NCBI RefSeq assembly: GCF_023101765.2
Contig: NC_064215.1
Coordinates: forward strand, 8,680,001-8,744,000
From: Spodoptera frugiperda
Taxonomy: Eukaryota; Arthropoda; Insecta; Lepidoptera; Noctuidae
DNA length: 64,000 nt
Direction: 5' to 3'
Made by a program: the position numbers and the translations under genes
Part shown: positions 46,921 to 57,791 of the stretch, one piece after another
Layout of the letters: every line of letters starts with the position of its first letter
How positions within the stretch are numbered: position 1 is the first letter of the stretch
Notes under the pieces: generated by a model
What the model was told of the DNA's origin: nothing
Databases searched by the model: none
What the model saw: the letters and a program-made list of their open reading frames with translations, nothing else

Positions 46921-48049
46921 GAAGAGATTTATTATTACTTCATGTACACTAAAGAATTGTTCAGATTTCTTCCTCGTATTATTTGGAATCCGATGATTCA
47001 CAATTACAACAAGCAATTACTTCATCCGATGTAGACATACCACTTCAAATTAAAAAATATCCTACAAAAACGCAGCCATATTTGCCAGACTGTTTAAGGA
47101 TGTTTATACGCGTTATTTAGCCTCCGTACTTTGAATTACGGTTAAAAGATTCCTTGCGGTTGGAACTTGGAATTCATTTAAGCCATATATAGAGAAATCG
47201 TGTTTCGTTTGAAGATAGGAACGGTTCACAGGTCGATAGAACATCGCCTACAAACATCTTCTATTTACTATTACTGCTTCAAGGAGTATTAAGAAGTCAG
47301 TTGCTACCTACGCTTGCTGTATTTATTTTACTAATATTGTGCTATGTTTATTTCATGTCTTAATATTGCGTTTCAATGCAGACCGTTTCGTTTCGAATGT
47401 ATTCTATTATATTTTTGCAGCAGAGGTTTGAAACTTTTTAAATTAATAACTTGTACACTGCAATCATAAGTTGAAAGTGGCCATTTTTTGTATGAAATGT
47501 TGTACAAATAAAAAAGCACTTTAAACTTCTGTATCAATACAGATTGCTAAACAAATTGAGACCACAATATGGCGACCTCGCGGCTGCATTCGATTTCGTG
47601 ATATTAACATATTTTGCATATTGTTGAGTTTCGAAACTTGATTTGCAAAATTTAAATTCCTTAATTAATTTCGACACAGAGTGTTGTCATTTGAGAAGAA
47701 TATATTTTTAAATGGACTTTTAATCAATTCAATAATAGGAGATGAAAATTTTGAAACGAAATTTGCCAAGATTGAGTTGTATATCTTACCTAAGTAATTT
47801 GTAGTACTTAACTGGAATTGTGAATAAAGAAAAGTATGAGCCATAAATTATAGTACTTCCAGCATTTCGCGCGTAACATACGCCATTCCAATGTATCATT
47901 ATAAGCATAATTACATTGATTAGCCTTATTACGATGTAAATTAATCACACAGTCACGATAAAAACGTTACAAAAGAAACGCAATACACGATTTATAATAA
48001 GAAAATTCGAATGCGTTGTCACTGTTACATAAACATTAGGAATTCAAAC
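46921..48049. other. noncoding stretch
   Basis: No gene recognised. Confidence 0.5.
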
Positions 48050-48235
48050 GCATATGCAAATCAACACGTACTCGGATAAGCGCAGGACATCGTTGTAATG
48101 AGGCGTCAACTCGATTCTACACCCGTTGTCAACGCGAGACGATTTCTATCGACTCGACTATCGAGATCTCGTTACTGGAATCAGTGAGGTATGACAGCGA
48201 TGAGTGCTCTACAGAGGCATCGCACGCTTTAAAAA
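48050..48235. promoter_or_regulatory. GC/CpG-richer unique patch with an octamer motif
   Basis: A POU-type octamer ATGCAAAT at about 48,053 is followed by 'caacgcgagacgatttct', 'cgactcgactatcgagatct' and 'gacagcgatgagtgctct', well above the local GC level. All frames are interrupted. It may be a regulatory element, and the call is weak. Confidence 0.15.
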
Positions 48236-49560
48236 TCTAAATTCGAATAAATACGAAATTCAAATCGATATCGAATATTTGTTTGTCTTAAGAGGTCAGG
48301 TTGAAGGAGACTGTTGTGACAAAAAGAGGTAGTCTCTTTTACGACAAACATTATGATTTTTTTAATCTTAATGCTAATATTAGTGGAGTTGTAAACAATA
48401 TTAGGTATAGTTAGTTTAATAACAATATCAATGATCACATCGATATCATTGTGTGCAACTGATGTAAACCATGCTCAAATATATGAAAATTAGTATTGAA
48501 TGGGTCACTCCGCACATAACCAACAAAATTATGCACGATTCTGCACCAAAATCCGGATATTGATATATGTTCGAACTAATGAACCAATATGTATAGTGCA
48601 TAAATAAACAATTGTTGACATTGACACTAGTCTGGCAAGCCGGATCTAACGAGCTGGTCTTATCACTCGATCTTATTGTGGCCTGCCACAAGGCTGACTA
48701 CTGGGCCCAACCTTGTTCCTAAGCTTAGAAAGCCAACTTTTTTACTAAGATATCAATCAACGGCTTTCTATATGGTTTCTATATTAGCTAAACATAGACT
48801 TGGACTTGCCTTATCAATAATTCATTTAATTCTCTGGTCTGTTTCTAGATTTACGTCATAAATATTTTAGTTCAAATATTTTTTTTTCGAATTTATTTAA
48901 TTATTACATGAGAACTAACCTTTATCACCAAGAACATATTATTATTAAATAAAAATAAGTATATTTTAATTTCTCATCTAGTTCACTATAAATAGGAAAA
49001 TGTTAAAAAGATAATTACTTTCCCGTCATCTATAATCAAAATCATCTATTTCATTAAAAAAACAAATGGAAAACAATCTGGTTTTGCCTTAATTTCTTTC
49101 TGATTGACGAAAGTTGCCGAAATCACATTAATTTAAAATACCTCATCAAAATATTTTACATATTTTAATTTTAATTTAAACTTAACCAGTTAGAACTGTA
49201 GGTACAGGTTTGAATGGCAGTTTGAAATATTAGCACCGGTCCAGATACGAACATGACTTGTACATTATGAATGATTCAAAAAATCTTGGTCATCAAACTG
49301 GAGAACCGTTCTATATCAAATTGAAAACTCCACAAAAACATACGCCAATAACGGATAAATATTAAATCTTTTGTTATTAATGAAAATGAGACAGATACTT
49401 ATTTACAAGAAAACTTGTTTGGCAATAAGAATCTTTGGGTTTGTGTAAGAAATAAACAAAAATATCAGCAACTTGTTTAACAAGTTAGAGACTCAATCTA
49501 AACAAGATTTCAAAAACAGAAACATTGTGCAAACAGGACTATGTGATGATATCAATATAC
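48236..49560. other. AT-rich noncoding stretch
   Basis: Nothing recognised. Confidence 0.5.
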
Positions 49561-49561
49561 A

Positions 49562-50118
49562 AGGTTTGGATACTTGAAGCTGCGGGTGATATCAATACAA
49601 CCCTGGCTTCGCAATAAACATGGCATTGTACCAACAGAGCCAAGAGGAAAACACTTAATTCCAAACATCGGCTTTATCGTTGTAAACTAGGCCGTGCATG
49701 ATCTCAGAACCACTATTTATGGAGTTGTGAAATGTGGAGGGATGAGATAGGATCTTGAGGAAAAGAACAATTCTGCACAATTTGATAAAACTGGAAGTAG
49801 CCGATTAAAACAACAAGTCAGGGTCCTTGACTTTGCAACAAAGAACTTGCGTCATGCTGTTACAGAGATAACGATATAATTGCCGCAAGAACTTTACTTT
49901 CACGGACATAAGCAACTATCATACTCCGATCCAAGGCTTTGTATGAATTGTGGCGGTTTAGCGTTAAGTAACACCATTTACAGTTTCAGTTTCAAATTGC
50001 ACTTGGATATCAGAGTAATCACTGATCGGTCACACTGAACGGGCAACGACCTAACACGAAATCTAACAATTTTCCACTCCGAGAGGCATTTCGAAAACAT
50101 CTGGCGTCTAGTTTAATA
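49562..50118 (+). pseudogene. possible decayed coding region, unrecognised
   Basis: One plus-strand frame has only four internal stops in about 180 codons, where this composition would give more. Its pieces read as protein: VPTEPRGKHLIPNIGFIVVN, VRVLDFATKNLRHAVTEITI, SYSDPRLCMNCGGLALSN, SERHFENIWRLV. No family comes to mind. It lies 0.65 kb from the better-supported decayed frame at 51 kb, which is on the other strand. It may be an old transposon or gene. Confidence 0.25.
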
Positions 50119-50760
50119 AAAAACTTAGTTTTACTATGTTAGTGAGCTGTATTGCATTCAGCATAAAGTTTATTTTTATTCAAATCAGTGTCAAAGTTAA
50201 ATTGCTAAAGCAAAGCTCTGGTTCGCTGATTCGTTAAAACGTTTGTATAACGAAATTGTTTAATACTGTCGGTGGACTTTCTGTTGCCTTTGTTTGTCGC
50301 TTTGACACTTTTTAATGGCTTATTATAAACATAAATTGGCGTATCGTCTTTCGTTTTTAAGATCTTGTTAAATTAAAATTGCTTCAAGATTAAACATTGC
50401 AACACGTTTATTGATTACAATTTTTGATGAGACACAACGTCAATAGAAATCTATACTTTATTTAATTTTCTATTTAAAACTACAGGATAGTTTACATCGT
50501 AGAAAGTCTTTGGAACAACATTGCAAATTTAGTTTCTAGATTAACTTTAGCCCTTCATTAAACTCTGCGTGCGTGGGTGAAATTGTTTCCTTTATTGCAT
50601 GTACCGTTTGTACAATAACTTGAATGCATAATGCATGTAAAATATCCATTTAACAAAATCTTGATAGATTATCCTCAAAATGGTAAACTAGGATGACTAA
50701 TAAAATCACTTTTTCAACAGCTAATACATTAGTTCCATAAGAAATAGATCAAGTTTCACG

Positions 50761-51342
50761 CTACAGTTGCAAATATCGGAGCCAAAAATTAAAATTATGA
50801 CTGCCTAATCCACAACAAGTTGGGCAGTTATATTTACCGTTAATAACGTGTTTAGCTTCATCGAACCGTGGACCAAAAACATCCAGTACAATACTATTAA
50901 TTCCTATATCCAACCGAATATTAACATGGTTGGTATTTGTGTCAGCCGAGGAATCAAAAAACTGCCTTCCTATGTAATTTTTGCCAGTTACCGTGAAGTC
51001 ATAATCATATGATTTCGTCCGTCCATCAATACAGAGAAGATAGAGAGCTAACGGTATAATCAGTCACATCTGAACGGCCATCAGGTCTAGATTCCAACAC
51101 GGGGAGACCTCGATAGTTTTTTACTATAGTTTCTCTTTTAGCTCCATCATTAATGGTCTTTATTGCTCTGTTAATTAAGTCTGTATTTGTTCAACTCTTT
51201 ACGTTTGTATCTTTGTCCGATCCGTATTTGTTTGTAATCGCTGTGATGCTTTCTTAATTAAATTTTCTACGTCATTTAGTTTTGAGGCTGGTGGTATTAT
51301 AGCATTTAGTTTATTTGAAAACGGTACTTTATCATCTAGTGC
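50761..51342 (-). pseudogene. decayed, frameshifted protein-coding sequence, unknown family
   Basis: Read on the minus strand, three open segments follow one another in different frames. Segment 1 (51,342-51,202, 47 codons) includes ASKLNDVENLIKKASQRLQT. Segment 2 (51,190-51,029, 54 codons) includes YRGLPVLESRPDGRSDVTDY. Segment 3 (51,063-50,764, 100 codons) includes SYDYDFTVTGKNYIGRQFFD and ends with a CPTCCG cluster. They abut or overlap slightly, as expected after two single frameshifts in a gene of about 190 residues. Composition is balanced and mostly hydrophilic. Segments 2 and 3 both contain a DGR...DYTV / DGR...DYDFTV motif, suggesting an internal repeat. No start methionine or splice site is secure. 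The family is not recognised; a transposon, an old host gene or a captured sequence are all possible. Confidence 0.5.
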
Positions 51343-52022
51343 TTACAACTATGACTGCTGTACATTAAGTAGAATTTTTAGCTTCTGATTTTATCCAAAA
51401 CAAATAATAAAGTACAATTAAATAACATAAAAAGCCTTAAAGCAAAAAATATTTCAAAGTAAACTTTTCTAAAATTAACAGAAAAGTTAAATAATGTTAC
51501 GTATGACAGCCTTACATTACACACTTCCATTACACAAGTAACTTCAATCAAAGTTTAACCAAATATCAAAAAAATCAACTGTATGTAACCACAAAAATGT
51601 TTTGCAAAAACACAATTTTTAAGAGCATGAATATTCATTGCGTGTCTTAATAGTCTAGCCATTTAACGATTCGATCTTTTGTCGATAACTCACGTATTTG
51701 TCAAGGAACTGACAAAATGATATCATCGAGAGAATCGTGACTTCATATTAGTCTTTATTTTCTTCAATATTTCCTCGTAAGACAAATGCCATATATAAAT
51801 ATTATGTTTAAAATAAAAAATATGATCTAGTCCTAGCCCGGCTAGCTTAAGACAATGATGGTATACAGACAAGAAGGTAACTTCCCTCCAGAGTAATTAA
51901 TATCTCTTTTCATAATGAAGTCTATACAGTCCCTGATATTTGGCAGTGAAGTTCTTTTTTATTCATAGGAACAGACCATCATAACTGTCTAACACACATT
52001 CTTATGGTTATTGATAGCCGTA
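51343..52022. other. noncoding stretch
   Basis: No repeat or gene recognised. Confidence 0.5.
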
Positions 52023-52320
52023 CTTTTTTCACCAGAGACGTGCTATGGTACATTGCTGTGGATGCGTTTAGCTTCCACTAATCATATTCATTGGTACACA
52101 TAAAATAGCACTGGTGAACACGGACTCAGCTAAGCTATGTTTTTATACGGAAAGTTGCGTGCTATGGATGGCTTTCCTACTATCGATACATCGTATACTC
52201 GAGTTGTGCATCTTCCTCGCATAGCTACATAGCTTAGTATCAGTGGAAACGTTCACATAGTTTCATAGCTTAGCTATTACATCGTAGAATAGCTATGAAG
52301 CACATCTCTGGTGGAAAAGC
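52023..52320 (+). mobile_element. MITE family C, copy C4 (best-preserved ends)
   Basis: The ends cttttttcaccagagacgtg and, reversed, 'gcttttccaccagagatgtg' are near-identical inverted repeats of about 22 bp. The interior repeats the family blocks in order: 'ttgctgtggatgcgtttagc', 'gttgcgtgctatggatggc', 'tatcgatacatcgtatac', 'cttagtatcagtggaaacg', 'cttagctattacatcg'. It is noncoding. It is directly followed by a perfect hairpin. Confidence 0.88.
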
Positions 52321-52328
52321 ACCCAACA

Positions 52329-52424
52329 ATAACTATTATTAGTCCTATAGTACTTATAGGACTAATAATAGTTATATGACTAAATATACAACAATAACTA
52401 TTATATTAGTCCTATAAGTACCTC
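52329..52424. repeat. perfect 21-bp-arm hairpin plus a third copy of its arm
   Basis: ataactattattagtcctat plus a (52,329-52,349) and its exact reverse complement (52,355-52,375) enclose the 5-nt loop gtact. A further direct copy with one inserted A/T pair (ataactattatattagtcct) follows at about 52,391-52,424. It lies 8 bp beyond the end of MITE C4. Confidence 0.9.
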
Positions 52425-53438
52425 TTCAAACTTCTGCTTATCCCATCACAGAATAACAGCTACAACGTTCTATACGAACAGTTGTTTAGCAAGCTATATT
52501 CAAATATTTCAACAACACTTACTAGTTTTGCTACAACCAAGATGAATTTCGCAAGTTTTCATAAGTCATTAGTTATTTGCACAACTTCAAGTAGGAAAGC
52601 GAAATCTGATTTGCATGCTATTTAATAACGAACGAAATTGGTTCAAGAGCAGTCTGTTTGTCCATCTTGTTATACTTTTTAACTTTGACCCGCTTACATT
52701 TTGTTAACATAAAGTAATAATGTTACGTTTTTATGTTTGTTTTGATACACAAAGCAATGTCACTCGTACGACCTAGTAGTACTCGAATACTATATATTGA
52801 TTAATTCAGTGTGAGTTTTACGATTCTAAAGAGGTTAGTTACATCTCTTTAAAAATCGCACTCAGTAAAACAATTTAATTCTTACCAGGAACATATAACT
52901 ACCAAGAATAGGCCTATGGAGGCTAATTTTAAAATTAATCATAAGCTACAGGATTCCGTTACCCACTCAACCCTTAACTACTCAACCAACAAACGTCACT
53001 ACCACAAGAAAATAACATCATCAACTTAACTGTAAAACAGTCTGCAATATGAAATATCGACCAGACAACTTGATCCTTCATCTCTTTGACATAAAGTCTA
53101 TTCAGAGACCATATTATGCTGGTTGTTAGAGATAGCAATCAGAAATTGTGTCATAGAGATTATTGCTTATGTAATAAGCGGAATAGTGTCACCTAAGTTC
53201 CCATAGGCGGTACAAGCGATTAACCGTTAATCGACTAACGCTAACCGCTTAAACACGCTTTTTAGTTTCGATTTGAAAACTCGATTTTGTAAATTGCAGT
53301 TCTTAACCAAGTTTTGTGATAGCTTTAATTATGTTTCGCTTTGAAATGAACGGAAATTAAGGCATTCTATGATTTTGAGTCTTAATAGCCTAAGTTTAGG
53401 TTTGAAATCGATGTTGTAAAGCGGTAAACAGTAAGTGT
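52425..53438. other. noncoding stretch
   Basis: Nothing recognised. Confidence 0.5.
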
Positions 53439-53697
53439 GGGAGAGCCATGCTTCGGCACGAATGGGCCGGTTTGACCGAAGAGATACCACGGCCTCACCG
53501 AAAACCGACGTGAAACAACGCTTGCGTTGTGTAAGTGACGCTGTCGGAGGCCCTATTACCTTCACCCTTCCCAGTCCTCGATTCCCCAACAACCCTTAAA
53601 TTCCTAACCCCCAAAAGGCCAGCAACGCACTTGTAACGCCTCTGATGTTTCAAGTGTCCATGGGCGGCGGCGACTGCTTACCATCAGGTGTTCCATA
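53439..53697 (+). mobile_element. dispersed repeat family B, copy B4
   Basis: 'gagagccatgcttcggcacg', 'aatgggccggtttgacc', 'gtgaaacaacgcttgcgttg', 'ccccaacaacccttaaattc', 'ccccaaaaggccagcaacgc', 'gggcggcggcgactgcttac'. It is the most complete uninterrupted B copy besides B1. The minus-strand frame QRKRCFTSVFGEAVVSLRSN recurs from B1. Confidence 0.88.
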
Positions 53698-54097
53698 AAA
53701 AAGATGGCCATATTAATTGGAAAATGTTTCCGACATCGCGTCAAGTATAGCGGTAATCATATCTTGTTGAATGTTCAAAGAAATCTGGTGTGGAACACGC
53801 GACGCTAACGTTTTCTCGTTGTAAACATGTGTTATGTAGGTGAGTGCGCACTTTACATACATATTGTCTGATAAGTCATTTGTTGACTGATTCTCTACTT
53901 TAGTAGGTACAACGAATAGAATTTTGATCGATACTATAGATCGGCAATAGCTATCTTTCAAAGCATAGAAATTTAGAAATAACTTTGCCTTGATGAGTAA
54001 ATTAATTACTTTAATTAATTTTTCCTGTACTATCAAAGTCTAGGGCACAATTTCCTCTACCGCCTTATCTACAATCACTGTAAACGGTAATAGTTTG
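53698..54097. other. noncoding stretch with an unrecognised 107-codon minus frame
   Basis: 53,713-54,036 on the minus strand contains NQSTNDLSDNMYVKCALTY and ASRVPHQISLNIQQDMI. It has no known motif, and composition matches the background. A chance frame is likely, but the length is notable for AT-rich DNA. Confidence 0.3.
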
Positions 54098-54170
54098 TTT
54101 GAGTTCATCTCTAAACGCATTAGTTAGTCTGATTTGAATAATTATTTTTGGGTCTGCAACTACCACTCTA
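54098..54170 (+). mobile_element. fragment of the 2.5-kb Helitron family
   Basis: 'agtttgtttgagttcatctc', 'cgcattagttagtctgattt', 'gaataattatttttgggtct' aligns with 'agtttgtttgtttgaacgcg', 'gtccgatttaaataatta' and 'tttttgtgttgg' of the element at 2,553. It is heavily decayed. Confidence 0.6.
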
Positions 54171-54198
54171 AAGTAAAGTATAACCTGTTTAGAACCCA

Positions 54199-54329
54199 GA
54201 GCTGCGGACTACCCAACGGGTTTACTGGGGAGTAGGAACGGGGTGGTTTTTAGTCGGTAAAAGTCTGACACTCCCTCTCGCCTCGCCCAAGGCGAGAGAA
54301 GTCAATGGATGATATTCCCCCTTAAAAAA
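54199..54329 (+). mobile_element. short retroposon family A, copy A8
   Basis: 'cagagctgcggactacccaa', 'cgggtttactgggg', then a deletion of the CTCCGG...GCAGG block, 'agtaggaacggggtggtttt', 'ctctcgcctcgcccaaggcg', and 'attcccccttaaaaaa'. It has the same 5' start and tail as A4. Confidence 0.88.
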
Positions 54330-55174
54330 TGCCTCTTTGGAATCAAGCTACAACACTAAGAAACCATAGGTAAAGCCATACGTAACATGTCCAAGAATAG
54401 TCATCACTTGACTTTGACATTTCAAAGGACAATCTAAACATTGATGGCATTTAGATGAAAACAAGAAGCTTATTGTAGGTAAATATATTTTGATTGTGGT
54501 CTTTTAAGATACCTTTTGTATCTCGTATAAAACCACATATTTTTTAAATGTCCAAGGTCCTCAATGACGCGTGTACTTAAAGAGCGCTTTGCTTATTATT
54601 ATAATGTTCTTAATTTTATATTAAATGTTTTGTTAATGCTTATTATTGTCAAACAAAAACTTCTTAGATAGGATATTGTTCAGAACTATTCAGTTTTGTT
54701 TATTCGACAGTAATCTTGTTCCTATCGATACATTTTATATTGAATTGAAAAGCAATTTCAAATAGTTAAACAAACATCCCATCAACAGCCTATAAGTAGC
54801 CACTGCTGATTTAATGCCTATTCTCATAAGGAGAAGGTTTGATAAATCACCATGCTTGCTCATTGCTAGTTTGGAAGCAAAAATATTCTCTTTTGTGAGA
54901 ATTTTGCCAAAATGCACCAGGTTGAGTGATAATCGCAAAAATAAATCAAACAATAAACAAGGTTATATTAAAAGTACTGCAAGTCAGTTGTCAGTATCAT
55001 AATTTAGTCGGTCGTATAAAAACTACCACAAAGGTCACTCGAGCCTTAACAATGCAAGTCAGTGTGATTGACATTTAACACTTCTTGTCAGGGTTCGCAC
55101 TTTCAAAGTAATATTTGCACTAAAAAAAATGCGGCTAAACTCATTACTTAGTATAACTATGAAGTACATTTTAA
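54330..55174. other. noncoding stretch
   Basis: A TATAAAAA near 55,014 is not supported by an initiator at the right distance. A perfect direct repeat gcaagtcag occurs twice (about 54,978 and 55,055). No gene. Confidence 0.4.
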
Positions 55175-55326
55175 ACTTTTTTAGGGGGAAATATCATCCT
55201 ATGACTTCTCCCGCCCAAGGTGAGGCGAGAGGAGTATCAGACCTTTACTGACTAAAAGCCACCATGTTCCTATTCCTGCTTTTCGAGCCGGAGCCCCGGC
55301 AAACCCGCTAGGTAATCCGCAGATCC
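55175..55326 (-). mobile_element. short retroposon family A, copy A9, with 14-bp target duplication
   Basis: The 14-bp gaagtacattttaa stands at 55,161-55,174 and again at 55,327-55,340. The element between them reads, on the minus strand, cggatctgcggattacctag, 'cgggtttgccggggctccgg', 'ctcgaaaagcaggaa', and ends 'ccccctaaaaaagt'. A long duplication plus an A-rich 3' end is the signature of LINE-driven retroposition. The 5' end coincides with that of A4 and A8, so about 150 bp appears to be the full unit. No RNA polymerase III B box is obvious. Confidence 0.92.
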
Positions 55327-55779
55327 GAAGTACATTTTAACCTAATTATTAGTTTTGTAACAATGAAGCATGTCATAAATATAGAGCAAAATAATGTTAA
55401 CGAGTAATCGGAAAATGCATTATCCCATTATTCTCATAAAAAGACAAAAGTAAAAGGAGCCATAACTAAACCTTTAAAATAACCTAACCTCTAGGCATCT
55501 GACAGCCCTGCATAAAGCATACAACTTTCAAACACTTTCAAGGACTCTAAACTCTCAGTAATAAGATCCATATTAGCATCACACCGCCTCATGTTTATCA
55601 ATCATAGTGACACAAGTGTTTCGATGAACAATACACTTGTTAGTGTGCCAGTTACCTGTTTTCAAACACGCGTGGAACGTCTCTGAGTGACATTCGAAAT
55701 TCAAATCAAAAGAATGAAACAACGGAATATGGATCTAATTGTTGAATAATATAGATTTATTTTTAAAGAGTGGACTGTT
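55327..55779. other. noncoding stretch
   Basis: Nothing recognised. Confidence 0.5.
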
Positions 55780-56061
55780 TTGAGGGTTTTTCCTGGGTTT
55801 TTTTGGATTTGTATTCTGTTTTGTAGACTGCAAGGTCTATTTTGCAATGTTTCTATAAATCTACCAATGTTTGCCGCCGTGTTCTACTCCATTGTGTCCA
55901 ATATCTTTGAAATGACTAAAGTTGAAAAGAACTCGATGTTTTCTCATTTTCCAAGACTCGTCAATCACGTTCTTAAGATCTCCAACGAGAGCAATTCTAT
56001 CAAACCGTTTCATTTAATTAAAGCAAGCATGATTGCAACCCAAGCGTCACCTAACGCATAA
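55780..56061 (+). CDS. 93-codon ORF with hydrophobic N-terminus, unrecognised
   Basis: Starts MRVFPGFFWICILFCRLQGL, which would pass for a signal peptide or membrane anchor, followed by a polar part (FSHFPRLVNHVLKISNESNS). No cysteine pattern, domain or splice support. It may be chance. Confidence 0.15.
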   Translation: MRVFPGFFWICILFCRLQGLFCNVSINLPMFAAVFYSIVSNIFEMTKVEKNSMFSHFPRLVNHVLKISNESNSIKPFHLIKASMIATQASPNA

Positions 56062-56917
56062 ACCTATCATCATCAAATTAAAGGAAAGTCGCAACAAAAT
56101 TAAGATTAAACAAATTAATTTCACACCCAAATCATTTCACTTTTTCATCTTCCAAAACGACAGCGTAAAATGTGATCAATTAAATTATATAAAACCCCAA
56201 AAACTGGTCTCTAATCTCTTCATTGAGATAAACGTTTAAATTATGTACAATCATACATTTGTAATTACTAGTAATCTCAAAAACATGTAGAAAGCCATAT
56301 TCAATTATTACTTGGACATTTTACTTTCGAATTCTACTATGTTGTATGTGTCGTATAGGCTGATCATGTGACTAGTTCGTAATTGAATTTCGAATTAAAA
56401 AAAACAAGTTTTTGAATCTACATAATCCTTTCGAGGAATCACTGATATGGTTTTCGCCATTAGCAGATGGCGCCACTGTCGATTATAGTCGTGTAGACAA
56501 ACTTTTAGCGAGTATCAAAAGATGTGTTGGTAATTTTATCTCCTGTATTTTGATTCGGATATTTGTAGATGGTTTTACGTCTCATAACGTATTAACAGAT
56601 ATTTATAACAGTGTTAATATTAGAACTGTTAGAGGTTTTAAATAGTAATGACGTGTTAAGTTGTCAACGGTTAATTTTTCCGCAATAGCCTCGTCATTGC
56701 GTGTGAGAGCGAGCGAGTAACGGTCATAGGCAAAGGGCCAAGTTGGTCACACCATTAACAACGATGTGTGTAAGAAATTTTACAATTACGAGTATGTTAC
56801 ATTTCTCTATAGTTCGTCATGAGACCTAGTTAATGAGAAGAAGTGAAGCATTTGAGTGGGGGGATATAAAACGATGAAGAATTAACATGAGGTTTCGAAA
56901 AACTTTAAAACACTTCA
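56062..56917. other. noncoding stretch
   Basis: A 77-codon frame at 56,412-56,645 crosses 'gcagatggcgccactgtcg'. No domain recognised. Confidence 0.45.
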
Positions 56918-57092
56918 TTAACTAAAAATAACGGTTTACTCTCGCGTAAATGTATTGAGAAAAGCTCTACTAGTGTCGAGTCACAGAGGGACTCTTTTCA
57001 TGAGTAGCGTGCGCAGACGTTGTGCAGCCTATTCTCAATATATTTACGTGAGTAAACCGTTATTTTTAGTTAATTTGTATGTCTCACGATAG
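56918..57092. mobile_element. hairpin element family E, copy E1 (complete arms)
   Basis: The left arm ttaactaaaaataacggttt with 'actctcgcgtaaatg' and 'tattgagaa' pairs with the right arm 'ttctcaatatatttacgtga' then 'gtaaaccgttatttttagtt' over about 42 bp, with two unpaired bases. The loop holds the family core 'ctctactagtgtcgagtcac', 'agagggactcttttcatgag', 'tagcgtgcgcagacg'. Beyond the right arm, 'tatgtctcacgatagttatt' is shared with E2, so the repeat unit is longer than the hairpin. Confidence 0.85.
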
Positions 57093-57627
57093 TTATTATA
57101 AATTACCTTTGAAAAACAGAATGGTTATGGATGAAATGGTCATTCTCGTTCTATACTTCAAAGAGAAGAACACCATAAGATTTTACATAAACTGCCCATC
57201 TTCATGAAGTATCCTTTTATGTGTAAGCGATAGAAAACTGTTAAATACGCGGCCATGATGCCAGATAGAGTGAAACTACATTAATAAAACATGAATACAT
57301 AAAAAAATAGGTAACCAAACGCTAGGAGATTGCATCTATTATTAAATTGACGCAATTAGACTTGAACAATCTTCGCGTCTATTCTTCTCAATCATAATTA
57401 ACTGTTGCTTTTGCATAATTACATATTTTGACGAATGTTGTTTACATAAATTTTCATAATTGGATTGTGTTACATCAAAACTTACGTAGACGAATCTATT
57501 GTACAACTAATTATGTGTTCAGAACAATCGTCTAATATTCTAATCGAATAATTAATGGCTTTTGAAGACTGCAGACCTTAATGAAAGGTTCGTTTATTTA
57601 ATTCTCAATTGGATTTGATTTGATTTT
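57093..57627. other. noncoding stretch
   Basis: Nothing recognised. Confidence 0.5.
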
Positions 57628-57791
57628 TTACTATTATAGATGTGAAAGTTTGTTTGTTCGGATGTTTGTCCGTCAATCACGCTGAAACTACTGAACGGAT
57701 TTTGATAAAATTTGGTATACATACAGGGTTTGAGCTGACTTGGGTGATAGGATACCTTTTATTCCACGGGAACGCGAACAAAGCAGCTAGT
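57628..57791 (+). mobile_element. Helitron-like non-autonomous repeat
   Basis: 'tactattatagatgtgaaag', 'tttgtttgttcggatgtttg', 'actactgaacggattttgat', 'aaaatttggtatacatacag', ending 'ggaacgcgaacaaagcagct' with CTAGT at 57,787-57,791. The phrases 'ctgaacggattttgat' and 'aatttggta', with a terminal CTAGT, mark a very common lepidopteran repeat type. The 5' TC is lost. Confidence 0.75.

Noticed and set aside
52329..52375. Perfect hairpin read as a transcription terminator
   Set aside because: The DNA is animal nuclear, where such intrinsic terminators are not used, and no gene ends there.
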